From Paracoccaceae bacterium (GTDB lineage: Bacteria; Pseudomonadota; Alphaproteobacteria; Rhodobacterales; Rhodobacteraceae), in the NCBI GenBank assembly GCA_020832655.1, contig JAFIEF010000007.1, positions 21,404 through 85,403 of the forward strand: a stretch of DNA of 64,000 nt, read 5' to 3'. The number at the start of each line of letters is the position of its first letter. Position 1 is the stretch's first letter. Under the pieces are notes generated by a model, which was given only the letters and a program-made list of their open reading frames with translations, had not been told where the DNA came from and did not search any database. This document shows, in pieces, positions 27,889 to 37,143 of this stretch. Position numbers and translations under genes: made by a program.

Positions 27889-28607
27889 GCAGGCGGGTTC
27901 TGGTCACAGGGGCTGGGTCGGGCATTGGCCGCGCGATGGCGCGCGGTTTTGCCGATGCGGGCGATGATGTGGTCATCACCGGGCGGAGGATCGGGGCGCT
28001 GCGCGAAACCGATGACGGGCGCGGCATGACCTGCCGCGTGGCCGATGTGACGGATGAGGCGCAGGTGAGCGCGCTGTTTGACGCGCCCTTTGACGTGGTC
28101 ATCGCCAATGCCGGCGGGGGCGGTGCGGGCAGGCTGCGCAACACTACGCTGGCAGATTGGAATCAGACGCTGGCCGTCAATCTGACCGGCACTTTCCTGA
28201 CCTTCCGCGCGGGGCTGGCCGATATGCGCGTGGGCGGGCGGTTGATTGCGATCGGATCGACTGCCAGCCTGAAGGGCGGGCCGACCATTGCCGCCTATGC
28301 CGCCGCAAAGCATGGCGTGCTGGGGCTGGTGCGCTCTGTCGCGCTGGAAGTGGCGAAAAAGGGGATCACCTGCAACGCGATCTGCCCGGGCTTTGTCGAC
28401 ACGCCCCTGGCGGCGCAGGCGGTGGCCTCGGTGCAGGCGCGGTATGGGCTTGATCACGACGCCGCCACGGCGATGCTGGTCGCGGACAACCCGATGGGCC
28501 GCATGATCGCGCCCGAAGAAGTGGTGGCGGCGGCGCTGTTTCTGGCCTCGCCCGCGGCCAGCATGGTCAATGGCCATGCGCTGAGCGTGTCAGGAGGGGA
28601 GATATGA
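27885..28607 (+). CDS. Short-chain dehydrogenase/reductase
   Basis: An SDR of 240 residues with the nucleotide-binding motif [22 protein letters not shown], and the catalytic Ser and Tyr-x3-Lys in [26 protein letters not shown] after the second strand suggests NADP preference. In this operon it may act as an alicyclic hydroxyacyl-CoA or oxo-group dehydrogenase on the reduced ring product; this role is inferred from context only. ATGA overlaps on both sides (with the monooxygenase and marR). Confidence 0.9.
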   Translation: MSRRVLVTGAGSGIGRAMARGFADAGDDVVITGRRIGALRETDDGRGMTCRVADVTDEAQVSALFDAPFDVVIANAGGGGAGRLRNTTLADWNQTLAVNLTGTFLTFRAGLADMRVGGRLIAIGSTASLKGGPTIAAYAAAKHGVLGLVRSVALEVAKKGITCNAICPGFVDTPLAAQAVASVQARYGLDHDAATAMLVADNPMGRMIAPEEVVAAALFLASPAASMVNGHALSVSGGEI

Positions 28608-29074
28608 GCACCACCAACCCTGCCAATAGTGCTGAGCCGATCTCGAAAACCCGTCTGCGGCTGTGGCTGAAGCTTCTGAAAGCCTCGGGCGAGGTCGAGG
28701 CAGAGCTGCGCCGCCGCCTGCGCGTCGAGTTCGACACCACCTTGCCGCGTTTCGATGTCATGGCGGCGCTGGACCGTGCGCCAGAGGGGTTGCGGATGTC
28801 CGAAATCTCCGAGCGGCTGCGGGTCTCGAACGGCAATGTCACCGGCATTGTCGAGCGGCTGGTCGAGGAAGGGCTGGCGCTGCGTGTCGCCGTGCCCGAT
28901 GACCGCCGCGCCACCTGCGCGCGGCTGACGCCCAAGGGGCGCGAGCTCTTTGCCGTGTTGGCCCGCGCGCATGAAGGCTGGATCAATGACTTGCTGGGCG
29001 GGGTGTCGGGCGATGATCTGGCCGCGCTGTCAGGCCAGATCGACCGGTTGATGCGCCATATGGGAAAGGAATAG
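28604..29074 (+). CDS. MarR family transcriptional regulator
   Basis: A 156-residue winged-helix protein. The DNA-binding part reads LRMSEISERLRVSNGNVTGIVERLVEEG and the wing contains the DDRRATCARLTPKGREL signature. MarR proteins in CoA-dependent aromatic operons are usually repressors released by an aryl-CoA thioester. By analogy this one may sense anthraniloyl-CoA (inference). Being inside the operon, it would be autoregulated through the near-palindrome at 25528-25548. Confidence 0.93.
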   Translation: MSTTNPANSAEPISKTRLRLWLKLLKASGEVEAELRRRLRVEFDTTLPRFDVMAALDRAPEGLRMSEISERLRVSNGNVTGIVERLVEEGLALRVAVPDDRRATCARLTPKGRELFAVLARAHEGWINDLLGGVSGDDLAALSGQIDRLMRHMGKE

Positions 29075-29878
29075 ATGATGCGCAGCGATGTGACCCATTT
29101 CCTGTGCCGGATCGATGGGCCAGTGGCTACTGTGGCGCTGGACCGGCCCGAGCGCAAGAACCCGCTGAGCTTCGACAGCTACGCCGAATTGCGCGACTGG
29201 TTCCGCGATCTGCAATATGATGACAGCGTGCGCGCGGTGATCTTTGCCCCCAATGGCGGCAATTTCAGCTCTGGCGGTGATGTGCATGACATCATCGGCC
29301 CGCTGACGCGGATGAACATGAAGCAATTGCTGGCCTTCACCCGCATGACGGGGGATCTGGTGCGCGCGATGATCGGCTGCGCCAAGCCCGTCATCGCGGC
29401 GGTGGACGGCGTCTGCGCGGGCGCGGGTGCGATTATCGCAATGGCCTCTGATCTGCGTATTGCGACGCCAGAGGCAAAGACCGCGTTCCTGTTCAACCGC
29501 GTTGGGCTGGCGGGGTGCGATATGGGCGCCTGCGCGATCCTGCCGCGCCTCATCGGGCAGGGGCGGGCGGCAGAGCTATTGTATTTCGGCCGCGCAATGA
29601 GCGCGCAGGAAGGGCTGGATTGGGGCTTTTTCAACCGCGTGGTGGATCAGCCCGCGCTGATCGAGACCGCGCAGGAAATGGCGCAGCGCATTGCGGATGG
29701 TCCCGCCTTCGCGAATTCCATGACCAAGACCATGCTGGCGCAGGAATGGTCGATGTCACTCGATCAGGCGCTGGAGGCCGAGGCCCAGGCGCAGGCGATC
29801 TGCATGCAGGGGCAGGATTTCAAGCGCGCCTATGAGGCATTCGTGGCCAAGCAGCGACCGGTGTTTCAGGGGGATTGA
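29075..29878 (+). CDS. Enoyl-CoA hydratase/isomerase family protein
   Basis: A crotonase-fold protein of 267 residues: [16 protein letters not shown], oxyanion-hole segment [43 protein letters not shown] and [22 protein letters not shown]. It starts one base after the marR stop. Likely hydrates, or hydrolytically opens, a cyclic CoA intermediate in the ring-cleavage part of the anthraniloyl-CoA pathway; the exact reaction is inferred. Confidence 0.9.
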   Translation: MMRSDVTHFLCRIDGPVATVALDRPERKNPLSFDSYAELRDWFRDLQYDDSVRAVIFAPNGGNFSSGGDVHDIIGPLTRMNMKQLLAFTRMTGDLVRAMIGCAKPVIAAVDGVCAGAGAIIAMASDLRIATPEAKTAFLFNRVGLAGCDMGACAILPRLIGQGRAAELLYFGRAMSAQEGLDWGFFNRVVDQPALIETAQEMAQRIADGPAFANSMTKTMLAQEWSMSLDQALEAEAQAQAICMQGQDFKRAYEAFVAKQRPVFQGD

Positions 29879-29902
29879 GCGGGTGCGCGCGGCATGCGCC
29901 GC

Positions 29903-29943
29903 GCCCGGCCTTCGGCCAGATGAGTATTTGAGGCAAGATGAAA
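29903..29943. repeat. Rhodobacterales-type dispersed intergenic repeat, copy 1
   Basis: In the 84-base gap between the hydratase and acyl-CoA dehydrogenase genes, GGCCTTCGGCC (a small hairpin) is followed by GAGTATTT and GGCAAGATGAAA. A near-identical unit occurs at 53240-53274. From memory, this GC hairpin plus GTATTT plus AAGATGAA element is common between genes in this family. Confidence 0.6.
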
Positions 29944-29962
29944 CATGCGAAGGGGGTGCGTG

Positions 29963-31117
29963 ATGAGTGATCAAAGCTTTCTGCACTGGCCGTTTTTCGA
30001 AGACCGGCATCGCGCGCTGGCCGCGCAGGCGGAAGACTGGGCGCGCGCGCATCTGGGTGGGCTGGATCATGGCGATGCTGATGCCACCTGCCGCGATCTG
30101 GTTGCCGCGCTGGGGCAGGCGGGGTTCTTGCAGCACACCGGCGCAGAGGATGGGCGGCTGGATGTGCGCAGCCTGTGCCTGATGCGCGAGGTACTGGCGC
30201 GCCATGACGGGCTGGCCGATTTCGCCTTTGCCATGCAGGGGCTGGGCACGGGGGCGGCCTCGCTGTTTGGGACAGCAGAACAAAAGGCGCGCTGGTTGCC
30301 TGAAACACGGGCGGGCCGGGTGATTGCGGCCTTTGCGCTGACCGAACCGCATTCGGGGTCGGATGTCGCCAATTCGTCCTTGAGCGCGGTGGCCGATGGC
30401 GATGATTATGTGCTCAATGGCGAAAAGACCTGGATATCGAATGGCGGCATCGCGGGGCTTTACACGCTCTTTGCGCGCACAGGCGAGGGGCCGGGGGCAA
30501 AGGGGCTGTCGTGCTTTCTGATCACGCCCGATATGGCGGGGTTTGAGGTGGCAGAGCGGCTGGACACCATTGCCCCCCACCCGCTGGCGCGGTTGCGGCT
30601 GGTTGATCTGCGGGTGCCGAAATCTGCGATGATCGGCGCGCCGGGGCAGGGCTTTGCCATTGCGATGTCGGTGCTTGATGTGTTCCGCGCCACAGTGGCG
30701 GCCGCCGCGCTGGGCTTTGCTCGCCGCGCGCTGGATGAAGCGCTGGACCGCGTCACCACTCGGCGCATCGGGGGCGCGCCGCTGATTGATTTGCAGATGG
30801 TGCAGGGTCATATCGCCAATATGGCGCTGGATGTGGATGCCAGCGCGCTGTTGGTCTATCGCGCCGCCTGGGCCAAGGATAGCGGGGCTGCACGCGTCAC
30901 GCGCGAGGCAGCGATGGCGAAGCTGTTTGCCACGGATCAGGCTCAGCAGGTGATTGATTGCGCCGTGCAGTTGCATGGCGGTGACGGGGTGCGTTCGGGC
31001 GAAACGGTGGAACGGCTCTACCGCGAAATCCGTGCCCTGCGCATTTATGAAGGCGCATCCGATGTGCAGCGTGTGGTCATCGCGCGCCAGACTCTGGCCG
31101 CCTATCAGGGAGGGTAA
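29963..31117 (+). CDS. Acyl-CoA dehydrogenase
   Basis: A flavin acyl-CoA dehydrogenase of 384 residues with [36 protein letters not shown], and the C-terminal signature [19 protein letters not shown]. The frame opens slightly upstream; [14 protein letters not shown] at 29963 after GAAGGGGG is preferred. In the operon it would oxidise an alicyclic or ring-opened CoA thioester. Ends three bases before the ligase. Confidence 0.92.
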   Translation: MSDQSFLHWPFFEDRHRALAAQAEDWARAHLGGLDHGDADATCRDLVAALGQAGFLQHTGAEDGRLDVRSLCLMREVLARHDGLADFAFAMQGLGTGAASLFGTAEQKARWLPETRAGRVIAAFALTEPHSGSDVANSSLSAVADGDDYVLNGEKTWISNGGIAGLYTLFARTGEGPGAKGLSCFLITPDMAGFEVAERLDTIAPHPLARLRLVDLRVPKSAMIGAPGQGFAIAMSVLDVFRATVAAAALGFARRALDEALDRVTTRRIGGAPLIDLQMVQGHIANMALDVDASALLVYRAAWAKDSGAARVTREAAMAKLFATDQAQQVIDCAVQLHGGDGVRSGETVERLYREIRALRIYEGASDVQRVVIARQTLAAYQGG

Positions 31118-31120
31118 CTC

Positions 31121-32734
31121 ATGCGACGCAGCGCGCATATTGACACATTCACCCGCGACAACCTGCCCGACCGGGCCTTGTGGCCCGATTTGCTGCTGGA
31201 GGGGTTCGACTATCCCGACCGGCTGAATGCCGCGGTCGAGCTGACAGATGCGATGGTGGCGCGGGGTTTTGGCGATCACACCGCGCTGATCGGCAATGGA
31301 CGGCGGCGCACCTACAAGGAACTGGCCGACTGGACCAACCGTCTGGCGCATGTGCTGGTCGAGGATCTGGGCGTCAAACCCGGCAACCGCGTGCTGATCC
31401 GTTCGGCCAACAACCCGGCGATGGTGGCGTGCTGGCTGGCCGCGACCAAGGCCGGCGCGGTGGTCGTGAACACCATGCCGATGATGCGCGCGGGCGAGCT
31501 TTCGAAATATGTCGATGCCGCCGAGATCACCCATGCGCTGTGCGACACGCGGCTGATGGACGAGTTGGCGCAATGCGCCAAGCATAGCCGTTTTCTGAAA
31601 ACGGTGGCGGGGTTTGACGGCACCGCCAATCATGATGCCGAACTTGACCGGCTGGCGCTGCAAAAGCCGGTTCGGTTCGACGCGGTGCAGACCGCGCAGG
31701 ATGATGTCGCGCTGATCGGCTTTACATCCGGGTCAACCGGGGAACCCAAGGGCACGCTGCATTTTCACCGTGACTTGCTGATCATCGCTGATGGCTATGC
31801 GCACGAGGTGCTGGGGGTGACGCCTGAAGATGTGTTTGTGGGTTCGCCCCCCTTGGCCTTCACCTTCGGGCTTGGCGGGCTGGCGATCTTTCCCTTGCGC
31901 TTTGGCGCGGCGGCAACGCTGCTGGAGCAGGCCACACCCCCCAACATGATAGAGATCATCGAGACCTATCGTGCCACTGTCTGTTTCACGGCGCCCACGG
32001 CCTATCGCGCGATGTTGGCCGCGATGGAGGATGGCGCCGATCTGTCATCGCTGCGCGCTGCCGTGTCTGCGGGCGAAACCCTGCCCGCACCGGTCTATCA
32101 GCAATGGATCGACAAGACCGGCAAGCCCATGCTGGACGGGATCGGCGCGACCGAATTGCTGCATATCTTCATCACCAACCGCTTTGACGATCACCGCCCG
32201 GCCTGCACCGGCAAGCCTGTCAGTGGCTATGAAGCGAAGGTCATCGGCCCGGACGGGCAGGAACTGCCGCATGGCGAGGTCGGGCGGCTGGCGGTGCGCG
32301 GCCCAACGGGCTGCCGCTATCTGCGCGGGGACCGGCAGGGTGACTATGTGCAGGGCGGCTGGAATGTGACAGGGGATGCCTTTGTGCAGGACGCGGATGG
32401 CTATTTCCACTTTGCCGCGCGCAATGACGACATGATCATTTCGTCAGGCTACAACATTGCCGGGCCAGAGGTCGAGGCCGCGCTTCTGGCGCATGAGGCG
32501 GTGGCAGAATGCGCCGTGATCGGCCTGCCGGATGAAGCTCGCGGCGCGATCGTGCAGGCGCATGTGGTTCTGAGTGCGGAGTTCGCGCCTTCAGAAGAAC
32601 TGGCGAAGATCCTGCAAGACCACGTCAAGGCGATGATTGCCCCCTTCAAATATCCGCGTTCAGTGATATTCACCGACACGCTGCCCAAAACCCCGACTGG
32701 CAAGATCCAGCGCTTCAGATTGCGAGATCAATGA
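31121..32734 (+). CDS. Aryl-CoA ligase, probably 2-aminobenzoate--CoA ligase
   Basis: An AMP-forming ligase of 537 residues in the benzoate-CoA ligase group. Motifs: ATP loop GFTSGSTGEPKGTLHFHRD, LDGIGATELLHIFITN, VTGDAFVQDADGYFHFAARNDDMIISSGYN, and the C-terminal catalytic lysine in KTPTGKIQRFRLR. In this context it would activate anthranilate to anthraniloyl-CoA, the substrate of the first gene product. Benzoate or salicylate cannot be excluded from sequence alone. The stop overlaps kynA. Confidence 0.88.
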   Translation: MRRSAHIDTFTRDNLPDRALWPDLLLEGFDYPDRLNAAVELTDAMVARGFGDHTALIGNGRRRTYKELADWTNRLAHVLVEDLGVKPGNRVLIRSANNPAMVACWLAATKAGAVVVNTMPMMRAGELSKYVDAAEITHALCDTRLMDELAQCAKHSRFLKTVAGFDGTANHDAELDRLALQKPVRFDAVQTAQDDVALIGFTSGSTGEPKGTLHFHRDLLIIADGYAHEVLGVTPEDVFVGSPPLAFTFGLGGLAIFPLRFGAAATLLEQATPPNMIEIIETYRATVCFTAPTAYRAMLAAMEDGADLSSLRAAVSAGETLPAPVYQQWIDKTGKPMLDGIGATELLHIFITNRFDDHRPACTGKPVSGYEAKVIGPDGQELPHGEVGRLAVRGPTGCRYLRGDRQGDYVQGGWNVTGDAFVQDADGYFHFAARNDDMIISSGYNIAGPEVEAALLAHEAVAECAVIGLPDEARGAIVQAHVVLSAEFAPSEELAKILQDHVKAMIAPFKYPRSVIFTDTLPKTPTGKIQRFRLRDQ

Positions 32735-33570
32735 CACATACCCCTTATGACCCGCGCGATGATGGCGCGAAGATGGATTTCAGCGCGGCCATGTCCTATG
32801 GCGATTATCTGCGGCTTGATGCGTTGCTGGGCCAGCAACGCCCGATGACCGGCGCGCATGACGAATTGCTGTTCATCGTCCAGCATCAGATCAGCGAATT
32901 ATGGATGAAGCTGGCATTGCATGAACTGGAAGCCGCGCGCGCCGCGCTGATTGCCGGACGCATGCCGCAGATGTTCAAGATGCTGGCGCGGGTGGCGCGC
33001 ATCTTCGAGCAGCTCAATTTCGCCTGGGATGTGCTGCGCACCATGACCCCGGCGGATTACACGCATTTTCGCGCCGCGCTGGGGCCATCATCGGGGTTCC
33101 AGTCAGCGCAATACCGGATGATCGAATATGTGCTGGGCAACCGCAATCCGCATCTGCTGACGCCGCACCAGCATGTGCCCGATGTCCATGCCCAGCTTCG
33201 GGCCGAGCTGGCCCGGCCCAGCCTTTATGATGAGGTGATCCGCCATCTGGTCATCACTCTGGAAGGCGAGGACGCCCCGATCCCCGAGCCGCAGCTGGAC
33301 AGCCCCCATAGCCAATTGCCGCAGGTGCAGGCGCTGTGGAAGCGGGTCTATCAGGATACCGATACGCATTGGCAACTCTATGAGCTGGGCGAGAAGCTGG
33401 TCGATCTGGAAGAGTATTTCCGCCGCTGGCGTTTCAACCATGTGACCACTGTCGAACGGGTGATCGGCTTCAAGCGCGGCACTGGCGGCACGTCGGGGGT
33501 GCAATATCTGCGCCGGATGCTGTCGGTCGAGCTGTTCCCCGAACTCTGGCATATGCGCGGCGAGTTGTGA
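32731..33570 (+). CDS. kynA: Tryptophan 2,3-dioxygenase
   Basis: A haem enzyme that opens the indole ring of tryptophan to N-formylkynurenine, first step of the kynurenine route to anthranilate. The 279-residue product has MSYGDYLRLDALLGQQRP, the conserved HDELLFIVQHQISELWMKL block, GPSSGFQSAQYRMIEYVLGN and the C-terminal GFKRGTGGTSGVQYLRRML substrate loop. Kynurenine formamidase and kynureninase are not in the window, so they must be elsewhere if the route is complete. Confidence 0.96.
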   Translation: MTHTPYDPRDDGAKMDFSAAMSYGDYLRLDALLGQQRPMTGAHDELLFIVQHQISELWMKLALHELEAARAALIAGRMPQMFKMLARVARIFEQLNFAWDVLRTMTPADYTHFRAALGPSSGFQSAQYRMIEYVLGNRNPHLLTPHQHVPDVHAQLRAELARPSLYDEVIRHLVITLEGEDAPIPEPQLDSPHSQLPQVQALWKRVYQDTDTHWQLYELGEKLVDLEEYFRRWRFNHVTTVERVIGFKRGTGGTSGVQYLRRMLSVELFPELWHMRGEL

Positions 33571-33579
33571 GGCAGGCCG

Positions 33580-33987
33580 ATGCAGTTTGAAAAACCCGAG
33601 AAAGTGCTGTTTCGCCATTGTGATCCGGCGGGCATCATCTTCTATCCGCGCTATTTCGAGATGGTGAATGATCTGGTCGAGGCGTTTTTCGATGAAGCGC
33701 TGGGCTGGCCATTCGAGCAGCTGCTGGCGCAGTCCGGCGTGCCCACGGCAGAAATCCGCCTGCGCTTTACGGCGCCGTCCCGGCATGGCGACCAACTGCG
33801 CCTTCGCCTGCGCGTCACGAAGCTGGGCCGCGCCAGCATGGGGCTGGAATTTCACGCGCATTGTGGTGCAGAGCAGCGCTTTGAAGGCAATTCGGTGCTG
33901 GTGCATGTTGACGCGGCAGGCAAGCCCTGCCCCTGGCCCGATACAATCCGAAATCTGATACAGACGAGAATGGACATAGACAGATGA
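33580..33987 (+). CDS. Acyl-CoA thioesterase, 4-hydroxybenzoyl-CoA thioesterase family
   Basis: A hot-dog fold protein of 135 residues. The catalytic aspartate motif RHCDPAGIIFYPRYFEMVNDLVEAFF is typical of the 4HBT/YbgC group. It lies nine bases after kynA and overlaps the RidA gene. A housekeeping role is to release CoA from dead-end aryl- or ring-opened thioesters of the pathway; this is inferred from context. Confidence 0.88.
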   Translation: MQFEKPEKVLFRHCDPAGIIFYPRYFEMVNDLVEAFFDEALGWPFEQLLAQSGVPTAEIRLRFTAPSRHGDQLRLRLRVTKLGRASMGLEFHAHCGAEQRFEGNSVLVHVDAAGKPCPWPDTIRNLIQTRMDIDR

Positions 33988-34388
33988 GCCTGAAAACCAT
34001 CCACCCAGAAGGCTGGGCGCCCGCATTGGGTTATGCAAACGGCATGCTGGTCAGCGATGGCACGCTGCATGTCGGCGGCCAGATCGGCTGGGACGATCAG
34101 AAGCGTTTTGTCGCCAAGGACTTCATCGGCCAGATGGAACAGGCGCTGCGCAATGTTGTGGCCGTGGTCGAGGCGGCGGGCGGGCGGGCAAGCGACATCG
34201 CGCGCATGACCTGGTTCGTGAAGGACAAGGCCGAATACCTGGCCAGCCAGCGCGAGGTCGGACAGGCCTATCGCCGCGTGATGGGCAGGCATTTTCCGGC
34301 CATGTCGATGCTGGTCGTGGCCGATCTGATCGAAGATGAGGCCCAGATCGAGATCGAGGCCACCGCTCATCTGCCCCCGCGCGCGTAA
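33984..34388 (+). CDS. RidA family protein (reactive enamine/imine deaminase)
   Basis: A 134-residue YjgF/YER057c/UK114-fold protein with GGQIGWDDQKRFVAKDFIGQMEQALRNVVAVVEAAGG and a C-terminal DEAQIEIEATAHL. RidA proteins hydrolyse enamines and imines. The ACMR-type enzyme at the head of the operon yields an amino-cyclohexenone CoA product, which is an enamine, so deamination of this or a later intermediate is an attractive role. The start overlaps the thioesterase stop and it ends the operon. Confidence 0.85.
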   Translation: MSLKTIHPEGWAPALGYANGMLVSDGTLHVGGQIGWDDQKRFVAKDFIGQMEQALRNVVAVVEAAGGRASDIARMTWFVKDKAEYLASQREVGQAYRRVMGRHFPAMSMLVVADLIEDEAQIEIEATAHLPPRA

Positions 34389-34513
34389 GTCGCGCAAGTG
34401 GTGTTGCGGTAAAATGGCTGATGCTGCGGCTTTGCCGTGCTGCCGCGACAACGCTGCCGGCACCGATTGGCCCGGTTGCGGCGCGCTTTCGCGGCCGTTG
34501 GCAGCAACCGGAT

Positions 34514-35050
34514 TTATTTCAGATGCCGCAAGGCTTGGGACAATTCGTCATGCAGTTGCGCGCGTTCCTCTGGCGACAGGAAGGCACCGAGTTCAACCTC
34601 GCGCCCCGCACCTGACAGTGTCAGATAGTTTTCCACTGGCCCGCCCGCTTCCTTCAGCGACAGCTTGATCCAATAGGGGTTGGCGCGAAAATGACGCGCG
34701 GGTTTGCGCGGATCATGGCGGGTGATCTCAAGCCTGTCCCTGCTCAGATGCAGGGTTTCGCGCAATGCCGCGCGGTCGCGCCGATTGCGCATCAGCGCAT
34801 ACCATATTGCCCATAATGCCGCCCCGGCAAAGGGCAGCAACCCCCACAGCACGGGCGTGCCCAGAACCGCCATCAAGGGCAGGGCCAGAAACAGCGCGCT
34901 GACCCCGATCACCCGCACGAAACCCGGATTGCCCATAGAGATATTGGGCCGCAGATCAAGCCGGTAATGCGCGCCTTCGCCTGCTGGCAACGCAAAGACC
35001 CCGGACGGCACGCCCGGGGTCTTCGGTGTTATGGTCCAGATCGCGGGCAT
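34514..35050 (-). CDS. DUF2244 membrane protein
   Basis: A 178-residue protein with two closely spaced membrane helices (VIGVSALFLALPLMAVLG and GLLPFAGAALWAIWYALM) followed by a cytoplasmic basic domain (RNPDPRK-type stretch HDPRKPARHFRANPYWIKL) as in DUF2244 proteins. Its molecular function is unknown. It lies 35 bases downstream of ctaD on the same strand, as would suit an accessory of the respiratory oxidase. Convergent with the RidA gene. Confidence 0.85.
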   Translation of the reverse strand: MPAIWTITPKTPGVPSGVFALPAGEGAHYRLDLRPNISMGNPGFVRVIGVSALFLALPLMAVLGTPVLWGLLPFAGAALWAIWYALMRNRRDRAALRETLHLSRDRLEITRHDPRKPARHFRANPYWIKLSLKEAGGPVENYLTLSGAGREVELGAFLSPEERAQLHDELSQALRHLK

Positions 35051-35085
35051 GATCAGTGCCGAATCTCACCTATCTGGTACAGGCC

Positions 35086-36759
35086 TTAATGCGCGGGCTG
35101 CTTGTCCCAGTCTTCGCGCTTCGGAAGCTGCTCGAATGTGTGTTCGGGCGGCGGTGAAGGCAGAGTCCATTCCAGCGTGTCGGCATGCTCGTTCCAGTAG
35201 TTCTTTTCGGTCACGCGCTTGCCGTGGCGCAGCGTGTAGTAAACCACACCGATGAAGAACAGGAACGATGCGAAGGCGATGAATGCGCCGATCGAGCTGA
35301 CATAGTTCCACAGCGCATACGCTTCCGGGTAGTCAATATAGCGCCGGGGCATGCCCTGACGGCCAAGGAAGTGCTGCGGGAAGAAGGTCAGGTTGGAGCC
35401 GATGAACATTGCCCAGAAATGCAGCTTGCCCGCCCATTCCGGGTATTGCCGCCCCGACATCTTGCCGATCCAGAAATAGATGCCCGCAAACAGCGCGAAG
35501 ACGGCCCCCAGCGACATCACATAGTGGAAATGCGCGACCACATAATAGGTGTCGTGATAGACGCGGTCGATCGGCGCCTGGCTCAGAACCAGCCCTGTAA
35601 CCCCGCCCACAGTGAACAGGAACAGGAAGCCGAAGGCCCACAGCATGGGCGTTTCAAAGCTGACCGAGCCGCGCCACATGGTGGCTATCCAACTGAAGAT
35701 CTTGATGCCTGTTGGCACCGCGATCACCATCGTTGCGGCCATGAAATAGGTCTGCTGGCGCACCGACATGCCGACTGTGTACATGTGGTGTGCCCAGACA
35801 ATGAAGCCCAGCACCGCAATCGCGATCATCGCCCAGACCATCGGCAGATAGCCAAAGACCGGCTTGCGCGCAAAGGTCGCAATCACATGGCTGATGATGC
35901 CGAAGCCGGGGATGATGATGATATACACTTCCGGATGACCAAAGAACCACAGGATGTGCTGATACAGCACCGGGTCGCCCCCGCCTGCCGGGTCAAAGAA
36001 GGTGGTGCCGAAATTGCGGTCGGTCAGCAGCATGGTGATGGCCCCGGCCAGAACCGGCAGCGCCAGCAGGATCATCCAGGCGGTGATGAAGATCGACCAG
36101 GCGAAGAGCGGCACCTTGAACAATGTCATGCCGGGCGCACGCATGTTCAGGAAGGTGGTGATGATGTTGATCGCCCCAAGGATCGACGACGCACCCGACA
36201 CATGGACCGCGAAGATCGCCAGATCCATCGAATACCCGGCCTCGTTGGTCGACAGCGGCGGATAGAGCACCCAGCCCACGCCTGACCCCAACTGGCCATT
36301 GCCACCGGGCGAGAGCACCGAGGCCACAGCCAACGTCGAGCCTGCGACAAACAGCCAGTAGCTGAGGTTGTTGAGCCGCGGAAATGCCATGTCCGGCGCA
36401 CCGATATGCAGCGGCATGAAATAGTTGCCGAAACCGCCGAACAGCGCCGGGATCAGCACGAAGAACATCATCAGGATGCCATGCGCGGTGACCAGCACGT
36501 TCCAGATATGGCCGTTGGGCGTGCATTCGCCTTCCGGGGCCGCGGTCAGGCGCGCGCCTTCCATGCACATATACTGCACGCCGGGGTCCATAAGCTCCAT
36601 GCGCATATAGACGGAAAACGCCACTGCGATGAAGCCGACAATGCCGGCGGTGAACAGATAAAGGATACCGATGTCCTTGTGATTGGTGGACATGAACCAG
36701 CGGGTGAAGAACGAGCGGTTGTCCTCATGCCCGTGATCATGGGTGGCTGCGTCGGCCAT
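35086..36759 (-). CDS. ctaD: Cytochrome c oxidase subunit I, aa3 type
   Basis: CtaD is the haem-copper catalytic subunit of cytochrome aa3 oxidase. The 557-residue protein has twelve membrane segments and all metal ligands: haem a His in [12 protein letters not shown], the CuB His-Tyr motif [15 protein letters not shown], the His pair in [10 protein letters not shown], and the haem a3/a ligands in [12 protein letters not shown]. No other oxidase subunit genes adjoin it, as is common in Rhodobacter, where ctaD stands apart from the ctaC-ctaE operon. Upstream lies a rich regulatory region (36760-37143). Confidence 0.97.
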   Translation of the reverse strand: MADAATHDHGHEDNRSFFTRWFMSTNHKDIGILYLFTAGIVGFIAVAFSVYMRMELMDPGVQYMCMEGARLTAAPEGECTPNGHIWNVLVTAHGILMMFFVLIPALFGGFGNYFMPLHIGAPDMAFPRLNNLSYWLFVAGSTLAVASVLSPGGNGQLGSGVGWVLYPPLSTNEAGYSMDLAIFAVHVSGASSILGAINIITTFLNMRAPGMTLFKVPLFAWSIFITAWMILLALPVLAGAITMLLTDRNFGTTFFDPAGGGDPVLYQHILWFFGHPEVYIIIIPGFGIISHVIATFARKPVFGYLPMVWAMIAIAVLGFIVWAHHMYTVGMSVRQQTYFMAATMVIAVPTGIKIFSWIATMWRGSVSFETPMLWAFGFLFLFTVGGVTGLVLSQAPIDRVYHDTYYVVAHFHYVMSLGAVFALFAGIYFWIGKMSGRQYPEWAGKLHFWAMFIGSNLTFFPQHFLGRQGMPRRYIDYPEAYALWNYVSSIGAFIAFASFLFFIGVVYYTLRHGKRVTEKNYWNEHADTLEWTLPSPPPEHTFEQLPKREDWDKQPAH

Positions 36760-36923
36760 TGTCTACTCCAGTTCCCGGTTCCTGCCGCATTGGCTGCGGC
36801 TGATTTCCATTGCGACGCCGTCATGCGGCGCTGCGTCCTCCCTGTCGCGTTGCTTGGGTCCGATGATGGTCCTGTCCGCGAAAGAGTATATTAGCGTTCT
36901 AGAATGTGCCTCTGGTTGGGGCA

Positions 36924-37100
36924 ACGACATTATGTCGCACAAAGCGGTTTTTTTGATCTAGATCAATGTGGCTGCGACAGGTTGTCGCAGTGCCGGGCCT
37001 GTGCCGTCATGCATTCGCGCCGATATGTGCGGGAATCACCCGTAGGCGGGCATGTCGCAGGGCCGCGCGTCAGCGACATGGTGTCGCTGTCAGCGCGACA
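36924..37100. promoter_or_regulatory. Array of GCGACA/TGTCGC half-sites upstream of ctaD (PrrA/RegA-like)
   Basis: Three inverted repeats of the form GCGACA-N3-TGTCGC occur at 36924-36938 (first base A instead of G), 36974-36988 and 37073-37087. Single half-sites lie at 37053-37058 and 37095-37100. They fit the RegA/PrrA pattern GCGNC-N5-GNCGC. The array sits in the 384-base gap between lipB and ctaD, which I see as the ctaD control region; lipB ends at its far side. Confidence 0.5.
36953..36966. promoter_or_regulatory. Perfect FNR/FnrL box
   Basis: TTGATCTAGATCAA is an exact match to TTGAT-N4-ATCAA and is fully palindromic. It lies 194 bases upstream of the ctaD start and eight bases from a GCGACA repeat. 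An FnrL site here would let oxygen tension control the aa3 oxidase, as known for respiratory genes in Rhodobacter. Confidence 0.8.
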
Positions 37101-37143
37101 GGGGCGCGACTGGCCTCGACAATTGCGCTGAATCGGAAGTGCC

